NCBI RefSeq assembly: GCF_030269485.1
Contig: NZ_BSTL01000005.1
Coordinates: 293,010-357,009 of the forward strand
Reading direction: 5' to 3'
Length of the DNA: 64,000 nucleotides
Origin: Actinoplanes sp. NBRC 103695
GTDB taxonomy: Bacteria > Actinomycetota > Actinomycetes > Mycobacteriales > Micromonosporaceae
In this document: positions 41,050 to 48,975 of the stretch, piece after piece
How positions within the stretch are numbered: the first letter of the stretch is position 1
Layout: each line of letters opens with the position of its first letter
Translations under genes and position numbers: made by a program
The notes under the pieces: model-generated
What the model saw: only the letters and a program-made list of their open reading frames with translations
What the model was told of the DNA's origin: nothing
Databases searched by the model: none

Positions 41050-42568
41050 GGTAGCGGTCCACGGCGCTGGTGATGCAGCTGGTGCTCGGGTACGCCGTGT
41101 GCCCCTCGCCCTCCCAGGTCAGGACGCGCCCGGTGCCGAGCATGCCGGCCAGCTGGGCGGTGTTCTCGTACGGCGTCGCCGGGTCGCCGGTGGTGCCCAC
41201 GACCACGATCGGCGGGGCGCCGGTGGCGGCGCCGACCGGGTAGGGGTCGCGCTTGCCGGGCCAGAACGTGCACGGCATCATCCCGATCGCCAGGGCCGCC
41301 CCGAACAGCGGGTATTTCGCCCGCCACTGGGTCTGCAGCTGCCGGATCGTCGCCAGCGACGGCGCGTCGTCGGTGTCCGCGCAGTTCACCGTGAGGTTGG
41401 CGTCGAAGAGGTTGGAGTAGCTGCCGTCCCGTTTGCGGTCGGCGTACTGGTCGGCGAGGTCGAGGACGCCCTTGGCATTGCCGGCCTGCAGGTCGTCGAT
41501 GGCCTTGGCCAGGGACTTCCAGCCGGACTCGGTGTAGAGCGACGAGATCACGGCGACGAAGATCCAGCCGGAGGTCGCGTCCCTGCCGTCGGCGCCCTTG
41601 ACCGGCGATGCTTTCGCCTTGGCCAGGGCGTCGGTGACCGCGCCGCGGGGGTCGGCCGAGATCGGGCACTCGGCGGCCGTGGCCCTGCACCAGGTGGTGA
41701 AGTTGGTGAACGCCCGCTCGAAGCCCTTGGCCTGCGACTCGGAACCGGCGATGTAGCCCTGCTCGGGGTCGACCGCGCCGTCCAGCACCAGGCCGCGCAC
41801 CTTCTGCGGGAACAGCTGGGCGTAGGTGGCGCCGAGCAGCGTGCCGTACGAGTAGCCCAGGTAGGTCAGCTTGTCGTCGCCGACCGCGGAGCGCACCGCG
41901 TCCATGTCCTTGGCGGCCTGCTCGGTGGAGAAGTAGGCGAGCTGGTCGCCGTACTTGCGGCCGCAGCCCTCGGCGATCTTCTTGTTCAGCGCCGCGATCT
42001 CGTCGAACGCCGCCTGGTCGACCGGGTCGGGCTCGAACGCGAAGGACTCGTCCTGGTCCTTGCTGTCGATGCACTTGACCGGGCTGGACCGGCCGACGCC
42101 GCGCGGGTCGAAGCCGACGATGTCGAAGCGGTCGGTGATCTCGGTGGGCAGGCCGCCGAGCTGCTGGCCGAAGGAGAGGTAGACCGAGGTGTCGATGCCG
42201 GAGGCGCCGGGACCGCCGGGGTTGAGCACCAGCGAGCCGATCCGGTTCTTCTGGTCCTCGGCCCGGATCCGGATCATCTGGATGTCGTACGTCTCGCCGG
42301 ATTTCGGCGCCGCCCAGTCACGCGGCACCGCGACCGCCGCGCAGTCGTAGCGCATGCCGGACGCGCCCCGGCCGACCAGCTGCTCGGGCACCTCGGGACA
42401 GGACTGCCAGTTCGCCACGGTGCCGGGCACCGACGGCGAGCGTGGCACCGCGCCGGGCGCGGCCGAGTCCGATCCGGACTCGTCGGGCGCGATCACCGGC
42501 AGCGTGCACCCCGCGGTGGCGATGAGAGCGGCGAGCAGGGCGACGACCAGGCGGGGGTGACGCGGCAC
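41000..42568 (-). CDS. Secreted lipoprotein alpha/beta hydrolase, tripeptidyl aminopeptidase type
   Basis: 522 residues from GTG 42568, which places a signal peptide (RLVVALLAALIATAGC) with lipobox Cys21 at the start. The body matches actinomycete Tap/Slp-type proline iminopeptidase-like hydrolases: LVLNPGGPGASGID (oxyanion), FDIVGFDPRGVGRS, nucleophile in YLGYSYGTLLGATYAQ (~240), the Asp region VGTTGDPATPYENTAQL and His in EGEGHTAYPSTSC. It should remove short peptides from the N-termini of extracellular proteins. The last 50 bp overlap the K+ channel gene on the other strand. Confidence 0.88.
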   Translation of the reverse strand: MPRHPRLVVALLAALIATAGCTLPVIAPDESGSDSAAPGAVPRSPSVPGTVANWQSCPEVPEQLVGRGASGMRYDCAAVAVPRDWAAPKSGETYDIQMIRIRAEDQKNRIGSLVLNPGGPGASGIDTSVYLSFGQQLGGLPTEITDRFDIVGFDPRGVGRSSPVKCIDSKDQDESFAFEPDPVDQAAFDEIAALNKKIAEGCGRKYGDQLAYFSTEQAAKDMDAVRSAVGDDKLTYLGYSYGTLLGATYAQLFPQKVRGLVLDGAVDPEQGYIAGSESQAKGFERAFTNFTTWCRATAAECPISADPRGAVTDALAKAKASPVKGADGRDATSGWIFVAVISSLYTESGWKSLAKAIDDLQAGNAKGVLDLADQYADRKRDGSYSNLFDANLTVNCADTDDAPSLATIRQLQTQWRAKYPLFGAALAIGMMPCTFWPGKRDPYPVGAATGAPPIVVVGTTGDPATPYENTAQLAGMLGTGRVLTWEGEGHTAYPSTSCITSAVDRYLIDLTVPAEGQRCPAR

Positions 42569-42641
42569 GAGGCTGGACCCTTCTCCAGGGGGAGTTGACG
42601 CTGCGACCACGAAGGCTAGCCGGTGAGTCTGACAGGGGGCG

Positions 42642-43715
42642 TTACCGGCTCGTCAGCACCTCGGCGAGGTTGAACTGCACCGGGCGTTCCAGCTGCTCGT
42701 AGGTGCAGGTGCGCGGGTCGCGGTCGGGCCGCCAGCGCTCGAACTGGGCGGTGTGCCGGAACCGGGCGCCCTCCATGTAGTCGTAGCGCACCTCGACCAC
42801 ACGTTCCGGGCGCAGCGGCGTGAACGACAGGTCCTTGCCCGCGTTCCAGCGGCTGACCTCGTTCTTCCGCGGGGTGCGCTCGCCGGACAGGTGCGCCTCC
42901 CAGTTCCACGGGTGCCCCTCGAACGTGGTCACCAGCGGCTGCATCTGCTCGAACAGTTCCTCGCGCACGGCGATCGGGAACGCGCCGATCACGCCGACGG
43001 AGACCAGCTTGTCGTCCTCGCCGTAGAGGCCGAGCAGCAGCGAGCCGATCCGGTTGTCGGCGCTCTTGTGCACCCGGTAGCCGGCCACCACGCAGTCGGC
43101 GGTGCGCTTGTGCTTGACCTTGAACATCACGCGCTTGTCCGGCTCGTACACGATGTCCTTGGGTTTGGTGATGAGGCCGTCCAGGCCGGCGCCCTCGAAC
43201 TCGTCGAACCACCGGCGGGCCGTCTCGAGGTCCTCGGTGGCCGGCGTCGTGTAGATCGGCGGCTTGGCGCCGGCCAGGCACTCCACCAGGCGGGCCCGGC
43301 GCTCGGCGAACGGCAGCTGCGTCAGGTCCTCGGAACCGAGGGCGAGCAGGTCGAACGCGACGAACCCGGCGGGGGTCTGCTCGCTGAGCAGCTTGACCCG
43401 GCTGGCCGCGGGGTGGATGCGCTGCTGGAGCGCCTCGAAGTCGAGGGTGTTGCGGGCGGTGTCGGCCACGATCACCTCGCCGTCGATCACCGCCCGGTCC
43501 GGGAAGTTGGCGAGGACCGCCTCGACCACCTCGGGGAAGTAGCGGGTCATCGGCTTCTCGTTGCGACTGCCGATCTCCACCTCGGCGCCGTCCCGGAAGA
43601 TGATCGACCGGAAACCATCCCATTTCGGCTCGTAGATCTGCCCGGGCGGGATATCGGCGACCGGCTTGGCCAGCATCGGCTTCACAGGCGGGTTGATCGG
43701 CAGGTCCATCGCCAC
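42642..43715 (-). CDS. ligC: ATP-dependent DNA ligase (LigC-type)
   Basis: 357 residues, adenylation plus OB domains without fused nuclease or polymerase. The adenylated Lys31 is in motif I (EPKWDGFRS). Others are motif III (AVIDGEVIVAD... FVAFDLLAL), motif IV (GLDGLITKPKDIVYE) and motif V (KRVMFKVKHKRTADCVV). It seals nicks or breaks with ATP and in actinobacteria of this type works with the stand-alone LigD-like polymerase at 37309. A strong palindrome lies in the divergent region just upstream. Confidence 0.92.
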   Translation of the reverse strand: MAMDLPINPPVKPMLAKPVADIPPGQIYEPKWDGFRSIIFRDGAEVEIGSRNEKPMTRYFPEVVEAVLANFPDRAVIDGEVIVADTARNTLDFEALQQRIHPAASRVKLLSEQTPAGFVAFDLLALGSEDLTQLPFAERRARLVECLAGAKPPIYTTPATEDLETARRWFDEFEGAGLDGLITKPKDIVYEPDKRVMFKVKHKRTADCVVAGYRVHKSADNRIGSLLLGLYGEDDKLVSVGVIGAFPIAVREELFEQMQPLVTTFEGHPWNWEAHLSGERTPRKNEVSRWNAGKDLSFTPLRPERVVEVRYDYMEGARFRHTAQFERWRPDRDPRTCTYEQLERPVQFNLAEVLTSR

Positions 43716-43751
43716 AGTCTGCCCTGATCAACGGGGGGACGAAGCCCGGGC

Positions 43752-43770
43752 TGTTCGCTGTGAGCGAACA
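43752..43770. promoter_or_regulatory. Operator-like palindrome TGTTCGC-N5-GCGAACA
   Basis: Perfect 7-bp arms with a 5-bp centre lie in the 100-bp region between the divergent ligC and 43816 genes. A repeated GTAATCAT (43802 and 43810) sits right before the + strand start. Which regulator binds is not known; the arms resemble IclR-type sites and are the reverse of the SOS-box order. Confidence 0.55.
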
Positions 43771-43815
43771 TACGGCGGTGGTCGGTAAGGCAAGTAACGG
43801 TGTAATCATGTAATC

Positions 43816-44364
43816 ATGCGCTACCGACCCACTCCTCCGGGAGCACGAACCGAGCCGCCACCCGCCGACGACGCCGCCGCCTGGATCACCGGGGCGACCC
43901 CGGACACCTGGTTCACCGAACCGCCCGAGGTCGTCATCGACCGCGACGAGATCATCATCTGGGGCCGGGTGAACCAGGCCGAGCTGGGCGCCGACGCCTC
44001 CGACGCCGACCGGGCCGCCGCCCAGGCCGGCCGGATCAACCAGTTCCGCGAGGACACCCGCGACGACCGGATCCGGGTCGCCCGCCAGGTCGAGCACCGC
44101 TACCAGCGCAAGGTCGCCTGGGGCGTGCGCTGCGGCGACACCAGCGAGCTGTTCACCCACCTCGCCGCGCCGGTGATGACCCGGCTCCGCCAGGCCGAGC
44201 GTCAGGTGCTCGACACGCTCGTCGACGCCGGTGTGGCCCGGTCCCGCTCCGAGGCGCTGGCCTGGTGCGTCAAGCTCACCGGCGAGCACACCGAGGAGTG
44301 GCTGGGCGAGCTGCGCGCGGCGATGTCCAAGGTCGACGAGGTGCGCCGGCAGGGCCCTGCATAA
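43816..44364 (+). CDS. Conserved hypothetical protein upstream of a HipA-like kinase
   Basis: 182 residues, family not recognised. The N-terminal part is acidic with strands (PEVVIDRDEIIIWGRVNQAEL). The middle is helical and charged (RINQFREDTRDDRIRVARQVEHRYQRKVAWG contains the change of character). The C-terminal helices (LDTLVDAGVARSRSEALAWCVK) resemble a ribbon-helix-helix arm, which is suggestive only. It lies 9 bp before a HipA-like kinase gene, so the two are probably in one transcript, and an antitoxin or partner role is a hypothesis. Confidence 0.6.
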   Translation: MRYRPTPPGARTEPPPADDAAAWITGATPDTWFTEPPEVVIDRDEIIIWGRVNQAELGADASDADRAAAQAGRINQFREDTRDDRIRVARQVEHRYQRKVAWGVRCGDTSELFTHLAAPVMTRLRQAERQVLDTLVDAGVARSRSEALAWCVKLTGEHTEEWLGELRAAMSKVDEVRRQGPA

Positions 44365-44373
44365 GCTGACCGC

Positions 44374-45078
44374 GTGCTTCGCCAGGTCACCGCCACCCGT
44401 TACGTCACCCCGCTGCGGGAGGGCGGCTCGCTGCCCGGGGTCGTCGAGGCCGACGACGAGGGCACCTACGTGGTCAAGTTCCGCGGCGCCGGGCAGGGCC
44501 CTAAGGCGCTGGTCGCCGAGATCATCGCCGGCGAGCTGGCCCGGCGCCTCGGCCTCCCGGTCCCCGAGCTCGTGGTGGCCGGCCTCGACCCGGTGGTGGC
44601 CCGGGCCGAGCCCGACCAGGAGGTGCAGGAGCTGATCAAGGCAAGCGCCGGCGCCAACCTGGGGATGGACTTCCTGCCCGGAGCCCTCGGGTACGAGCCG
44701 TCGGCGCACCCGGTCGACGCGGAACTGGCCGGCCGGATCGTCGCGTTCGACGCCTTCGTGGAGAACGTGGACCGCAGCTGGCGCAACCCGAACATGCTGA
44801 TCTGGCACCGCGACCTGTGGCTCATCGACCACGGCGCCAGCCTCTACTTCCACCACGACTGGGACCGCGCCGAGCGGGTGGTGCTGCGGCCGTTCCGGGC
44901 CGGCGATCACGTGCTCAGGTCGTACGCGACGAAGGCTCTTGATCCTCCGGTCGTGACCCCGGACCTGCTCGCCGAGGTGGTCGCACTGGTGCCGCCCGAG
45001 TGGCTGGACGTGCCGCCGGAGCGCTATGTGGACCATCTCGCCGCCCGTGCCGCCCGGCCGGAGGCGTGGCTGCCATGA
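44374..45078 (+). CDS. HipA-like kinase domain protein
   Basis: 234 residues, about half the length of classical HipA. It keeps the HipA-type kinase signs: YVVKFRGAGQGPKALVAEIIAG (nucleotide-binding Lys), ELARRLGLPVPELVV, IVAFDAFVENVDRSWRNPNML (catalytic D-x4-N-like segment) and LWLIDHGASLYFH (metal-binding Asp). The N-terminal HipA subdomain is missing. It overlaps the DUF3037 gene by 4 bp (ATGA). HipA kinases phosphorylate a target such as a tRNA synthetase; the target here is unknown and toxin activity is not shown. Confidence 0.8.
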   Translation: MLRQVTATRYVTPLREGGSLPGVVEADDEGTYVVKFRGAGQGPKALVAEIIAGELARRLGLPVPELVVAGLDPVVARAEPDQEVQELIKASAGANLGMDFLPGALGYEPSAHPVDAELAGRIVAFDAFVENVDRSWRNPNMLIWHRDLWLIDHGASLYFHHDWDRAERVVLRPFRAGDHVLRSYATKALDPPVVTPDLLAEVVALVPPEWLDVPPERYVDHLAARAARPEAWLP

Positions 45079-45455
45079 GGATCCCTTACGAGTACGCCAC
45101 CATCCAGGCCTGCCCGCGGGTCGAGCGCGGCGAGCTGATCAACGTGGGCGTGCTGCTCTACTGCCACCGGACCGACTTCCTGGAGGCGGGCATCCTGCTC
45201 GTGCCGGAGCGGCTGCTCGCCCTGGACCCGGCCGCGGACGTGCACGCGGTGCGGACCGCCCTCGGCGCGTGGGTGGCCGCGTGCGCGGGCGGCGGCCAGG
45301 CGCACGGCATGTCGCTGGGCGAGCGTTTCCGCTGGATGGTGGCACCGCGCAGTACGATCCTGCGGGCCGGCGCGGTACACATGGGACTGGCGGCGGACCC
45401 GTCCGAAGAGCTCGATCGGCTGGTCGACAAGCTGGTCCGGGTGGACGGCCCGTAA
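45075..45455 (+). CDS. DUF3037 family protein
   Basis: 126 residues. The start RIPYEYATIQACPRVERGE and the segment LINVGVLLYCHRTDFLEAG identify DUF3037. The function is unknown, but the family is often encoded next to HipA-like kinases, as here, with a 4-bp overlap that implies a joint role. No membrane segment or catalytic motif is visible. It is the last gene of the small operon; 86 bp separate it from the sensor kinase. Confidence 0.8.
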   Translation: MRIPYEYATIQACPRVERGELINVGVLLYCHRTDFLEAGILLVPERLLALDPAADVHAVRTALGAWVAACAGGGQAHGMSLGERFRWMVAPRSTILRAGAVHMGLAADPSEELDRLVDKLVRVDGP

Positions 45456-45541
45456 GTTTCGGGGAAATCCCGGAATTGTCGGTTGCCTGACATTAGGCCC
45501 GTGGTCTGAACCCAGGGCGGCCCGCGGGAGTAATTCAGGTC

Positions 45542-47527
45542 ATGCGAAGGAAACCGAGATCCATTCGCTCGAAGATCATTTTAGCTCTCCTGGTCCCCGT
45601 GGTGGCACTGATCGGGCTGTGGACCCTGGACCTGAGCGTGTCGGTCGCCGACGCGGCGGCGCTCCGGGACAGCTTTCACACCCGGGACAATCTGAGCCTG
45701 CCCGTCGACCGGATGGTGACGGCGCTGCAGGCCGAGCGGAGCGCGTCCGTGGAGACGCTGGCGGCCGGCCGGGACATCGCCGCGCTGAGCGACGAGCGGC
45801 TGGCGACCGACGTGAAGATCACCGAGTTCCGGAAGCTCTCCCAGCTCTACCGGGGCAGTGGCATCTCCGCCGACATCGCCCGGTCCCGGATCGCCGACAT
45901 GAGCACCGCCTTCGACGCCCTGGCCCAGCTGCGCATGAGGGTCAACGCCGCCGACATCAGCGGCTCCGAGGTGGTGAGCGGGTACGCCGGCGTCATCGGC
46001 TACGCCTTCACGGTGTCGACGGCCGCCGCCACCTCCAGCTCTCCGCTGGTGGAGCGGGTCATCCGTACGGGGGTCGGCCTGCGCCGGGCCGGCGAACTGC
46101 TCCACCAGGAGGACGCCCTGCTCACCGGCGTGACGACGGCGGCCCGCTTCGGCCCCGGGGAGTCCCGGCAGCTGATCGAGGTGGTCGGGGCCCTGCGCTT
46201 CCAGATCCCCACCGCCGGTTCCACGTTGCCGGCGCCGGACCAGGCCGCCTACAAGGAGATGCTGCGCAGCCCCGAGTTCTCGGCGCTGCGGGCCGTCGAG
46301 GACCAGCTCCTCCGGGCCGGAACTTCCGGAGATCCGGTGCCGACGACGGCGGCCGTCTGGAAGACCACCTTCACCCCGGCCATCCGGCAGTTCTACGGCT
46401 TCCTCTCGAGCGGCTACGACAAGGCCGTCGCCTTCGCGACGGCGGAACGGGACCGGATCATCGTCCGGTTCGTCATCTCCGGCGTCCTGGGCCTGATCGC
46501 GATCGTGACGTCGCTGCTGCTGTCGATCCACATCGGCGGTTCGGTGGTGCGGCGGCTGACCGTTCTGCGGACGGCGGCGACCGACCTCGCCCAACGGCTG
46601 CCGGGGACGGTCCGGCGGCTCCGCACCGGAGAACAGACCGGGGAGCAGGTCGACGTGGACGGCACCACGTTACGGCTCGCCCTCGGCGACGACGAGATCG
46701 CGGACGTCGGGTCCGCCCTGACCGAGGTGCAGCGGAGCGCGATCGACGCCGCGGCCGGCGAGGCCGCCCTCCGGTACGACCTGAACCGGGTGCTGGTCAA
46801 CATCGCCCGCCGCAACCAGACGCTGATCGACCGGCAGCTCGAAGCCCTGAACTCCGGCGACCGGTCCACCGCGCGAGCCGGGCAACTCGCCGCCCAGATG
46901 CGCCGGCACGCCGACCACCTGGTGATTCTCGCGGGCTCGGCGCGGAGCCGGCGCGGGCTCGGCCCCGAAACGCTGGCCGGCATCATCACCCGGGTCGCGG
47001 GCGAGGTGGAGCACGCCGAGCGGATCGAGATCGGCGCGATGGCGGACGCCGAGGTGCCGGAGCCGGCCGTGACCGACATCGGGCATCTGCTCGCGGAGCT
47101 GCTGGAGAACGGCACCACCTTCTCGCCGCCGGGCACTCCGGTGCGGGTGTCGGCGCGACCGGCGCCGGACGGGATCGTGGTCGAGATCGAGGATCACGGC
47201 CTGGGGATGTCGGCGTCCGCACTGGAGGAGACCAATCGCCGGCTCACCCAGCCGCAGGACTTCGACCCCGGCACGAGCAACCGGCTCGGCCTGTTCGTGG
47301 TCGGGCGACTGGCCGCCGAGCGGGGGATCGGCGTGGTCCTCCGGCCGTCCGGCGACCGGGGCATCACGGCGACGGTGCAGATCCCGGCCGAGCTGGCGGC
47401 GCCGCTGTCCCCGGCCGCGCCGGGATCATCACCAAACCGAGCGGGGGTGACCGTTTCCGCGCTGGTCGGGACGGTCACGTCGGCCGGCCGCGGCACGCCC
47501 CGGCACGCCGCCGAAAAGAGGGCCTAG
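45542..47527 (+). CDS. Nitrate/nitrite-sensing (NIT) domain sensor kinase, CvnA-like
   Basis: 661 residues. An N-terminal membrane helix (KIILALLVPVVALIGLWTL), an outer helical NIT domain (~45-305, VDRMVTALQAERSASVETLAAG), a second helix (IVRFVISGVLGLIAIVTSLLL), a HAMP-like linker, and a cytosolic ATPase domain (LLAELLENGTTFSPPGTPV, IEDHGLGMSAS, NRLGLFVVGRLAAERGI). The usual HisKA H-box is replaced by VNIARRNQTLIDRQL, as in Streptomyces conservon kinases. Those stand before roadblock, DUF742 and GTPase genes; none follows here. It is therefore an orphan kinase-like receptor whose output is unknown. Confidence 0.85.
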   Translation: MRRKPRSIRSKIILALLVPVVALIGLWTLDLSVSVADAAALRDSFHTRDNLSLPVDRMVTALQAERSASVETLAAGRDIAALSDERLATDVKITEFRKLSQLYRGSGISADIARSRIADMSTAFDALAQLRMRVNAADISGSEVVSGYAGVIGYAFTVSTAAATSSSPLVERVIRTGVGLRRAGELLHQEDALLTGVTTAARFGPGESRQLIEVVGALRFQIPTAGSTLPAPDQAAYKEMLRSPEFSALRAVEDQLLRAGTSGDPVPTTAAVWKTTFTPAIRQFYGFLSSGYDKAVAFATAERDRIIVRFVISGVLGLIAIVTSLLLSIHIGGSVVRRLTVLRTAATDLAQRLPGTVRRLRTGEQTGEQVDVDGTTLRLALGDDEIADVGSALTEVQRSAIDAAAGEAALRYDLNRVLVNIARRNQTLIDRQLEALNSGDRSTARAGQLAAQMRRHADHLVILAGSARSRRGLGPETLAGIITRVAGEVEHAERIEIGAMADAEVPEPAVTDIGHLLAELLENGTTFSPPGTPVRVSARPAPDGIVVEIEDHGLGMSASALEETNRRLTQPQDFDPGTSNRLGLFVVGRLAAERGIGVVLRPSGDRGITATVQIPAELAAPLSPAAPGSSPNRAGVTVSALVGTVTSAGRGTPRHAAEKRA

Positions 47528-47568
47528 AGAGCCGAGACCGGATAGGCCCGTCGTCGGCGAGACACCCG

Positions 47569-48135
47569 TCAGCGGCTGGACCGGAGAGCGGCGGCGACCA
47601 CGCGCTCGAAGTCGTCCTCCTCGGCGGCGGCGATCAGATGGCTGGAGCCGACCAGCATCAGCGCCATCGAGTCCACGTCCGCGTCCGGCGCCAACCGGCC
47701 GGCGCCGCGCTCGGCCGCCAGGTAGGCCGTGATCATTTTCATCGCGTCGGCCGCCATCGGGATGCCGGGCTGCCCGGCGGCTCGCAGCCGGGCGCGCAGC
47801 TCGTCGCGGGCGATGATCAGGCTCAGCATCACGCCGGCCACCGACCCGAAGACGTCGCGCAGCGCATCGGCCAGGTTGCCCTCGACCGTGCCCTCTCCCA
47901 CGCGTGCCAGCAACCCGTCGCGGCGGGTGGCGAGCCAGCCGATGCGGTCCAGGACGAGCTCGGCGAGGAAGGCGTCGAAGTCGGCGAAGTGCCGGTGCAG
48001 CACACCCTTGGCGACACCCGCCTCAGTGGTGACGGCGCGGCTGGTCAGGGCGTTGACCCCGTCCCTGAGGAGCACGCGTTCGGCCGCGGTGAAGAGCTGC
48101 TCCCGTACGTCTCGAATGGCCACGCCGGTCGGCAT
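47569..48135 (-). CDS. TetR-family regulator, divergent from a methyltransferase gene
   Basis: 188 residues. The HTH is at ~10-55 (REQLFTAAERVLLRDG, SRAVTTEAGVAKGVLHRHF). The ligand-binding helices follow to the end (VGSSHLIAAAEEDDFERVV). Two GTGGGC palindromes in the 51-bp divergent region are its probable operators, one of them covering the start codon of the methyltransferase gene. The ATG 48135 start gives the normal length; the frame continues upstream only through the operator region. Confidence 0.87.
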   Translation of the reverse strand: MPTGVAIRDVREQLFTAAERVLLRDGVNALTSRAVTTEAGVAKGVLHRHFADFDAFLAELVLDRIGWLATRRDGLLARVGEGTVEGNLADALRDVFGSVAGVMLSLIIARDELRARLRAAGQPGIPMAADAMKMITAYLAAERGAGRLAPDADVDSMALMLVGSSHLIAAAEEDDFERVVAAALRSSR

Positions 48136-48157
48136 CCGCACCCTTTCCTCTGGCTTG

Positions 48158-48175
48158 AGTGGGCACGTGCCCACT
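48158..48175. promoter_or_regulatory. TetR operator 1, perfect 18-bp palindrome
   Basis: AGTGGGCACGTGCCCACT reads the same on both strands. It lies 22 bp from the tetR start and 12 bp from the methyltransferase start, in the expected place for a repressor of both genes. Confidence 0.75.
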
Positions 48176-48178
48176 AAG

Positions 48179-48194
48179 GTGGGCGCATGCCCAC
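48179..48194. promoter_or_regulatory. TetR operator 2, overlapping the methyltransferase start codon
   Basis: GTGGGC-GCAT-GCCCAC repeats the arms of operator 1, with centres 20 bp apart (two helical turns). The ATG at 48187 lies in its middle, so a bound repressor would cover the start of the gene. Confidence 0.7.
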
Positions 48195-48963
48195 TATAGA
48201 ACCTCAGCCGCACGAGCACCGCGACGTCGCCGAGTCGTTCGGCGCCCAGGCCGAGCGCTACGACCGGGCCCGCCCCGACTACCCCACCGAGATCATCGAC
48301 CGCATCGTCCGGGAAGCGCCCGGCCCGCGCATCCTCGACGTGGGCATCGGCACCGGCATCGCCGCCCGCCAGCTCCAGCAGGCTGGCTGCACCGTGCTGG
48401 GCGTCGAGCCGGACGAGCGGATGGCGGCCCTGGCCCGCGGCGGCGGCACCGACGTCGAGGTCGCCACGTTCGAGGACTGGGAGCCGCGCGGCCGCACCTT
48501 CGACGCCGTGGTCGCGGCCCAGGCCTGGCACTGGGTGGACCCGCTCGCCGGCGCCGTGACCGCCGCCGGGGTGCTGCGGCCCGGGAGCCGGCTGACCGTG
48601 TTCTGGAACGTCTTCCAGCCCCCGCCCGAGGTCGCGTCCGTCCTGGCCGGCGCCTTCAGCCGCTTCGTACCCCAGGCGCCCGCGTTCTTCGACCGCCCGG
48701 CCATCGACCTCTACCGGTCGATGATGGACAGCGCCGGCCAGGGCATGATCCAGGCCGGCGCCTTCCACCCGCCCGAGGAGTGGCGCCGGCCGTGGACGCG
48801 CCACTACACCAGGGCCCAGCTGCTCGAAATGCTGCCCACCACGGGCGGTATGACGCGGTTGCCCGCCGACACCCGCACCGCGATCCTCGCCGACCTGGCC
48901 ACCGGCCTGGTCGACACGACGATCCACTACACGACGGTCGCGGTGACCGCGCGCCGCCGCTGA
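48187..48963 (+). CDS. Class I SAM-dependent methyltransferase (UbiE/SmtA-like)
   Basis: 258 residues. Motif I is RILDVGIGTGIAARQLQQAG, motif II VLGVEPDERMAALARGG, and the later strand FDAVVAAQAWHWVDP. It has the Methyltransf_11 fold and acts on a small molecule of unknown identity. The likely control is by the divergent TetR through two palindromes, one at its own start codon. ATG 48187 is chosen because the SFGAQAERYDRARPDYP start of the family follows 25 residues later. Confidence 0.87.
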   Translation: MPTIEPQPHEHRDVAESFGAQAERYDRARPDYPTEIIDRIVREAPGPRILDVGIGTGIAARQLQQAGCTVLGVEPDERMAALARGGGTDVEVATFEDWEPRGRTFDAVVAAQAWHWVDPLAGAVTAAGVLRPGSRLTVFWNVFQPPPEVASVLAGAFSRFVPQAPAFFDRPAIDLYRSMMDSAGQGMIQAGAFHPPEEWRRPWTRHYTRAQLLEMLPTTGGMTRLPADTRTAILADLATGLVDTTIHYTTVAVTARRR

Positions 48964-48975
48964 ACAGATCGACGC

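Noticed and set aside
43752..43770. LexA SOS box before ligC
   Set aside because: Actinobacterial SOS boxes read CGAAC-N4-GTTCG; here the arms are in the opposite order (GTTCG first), so LexA binding is unlikely.
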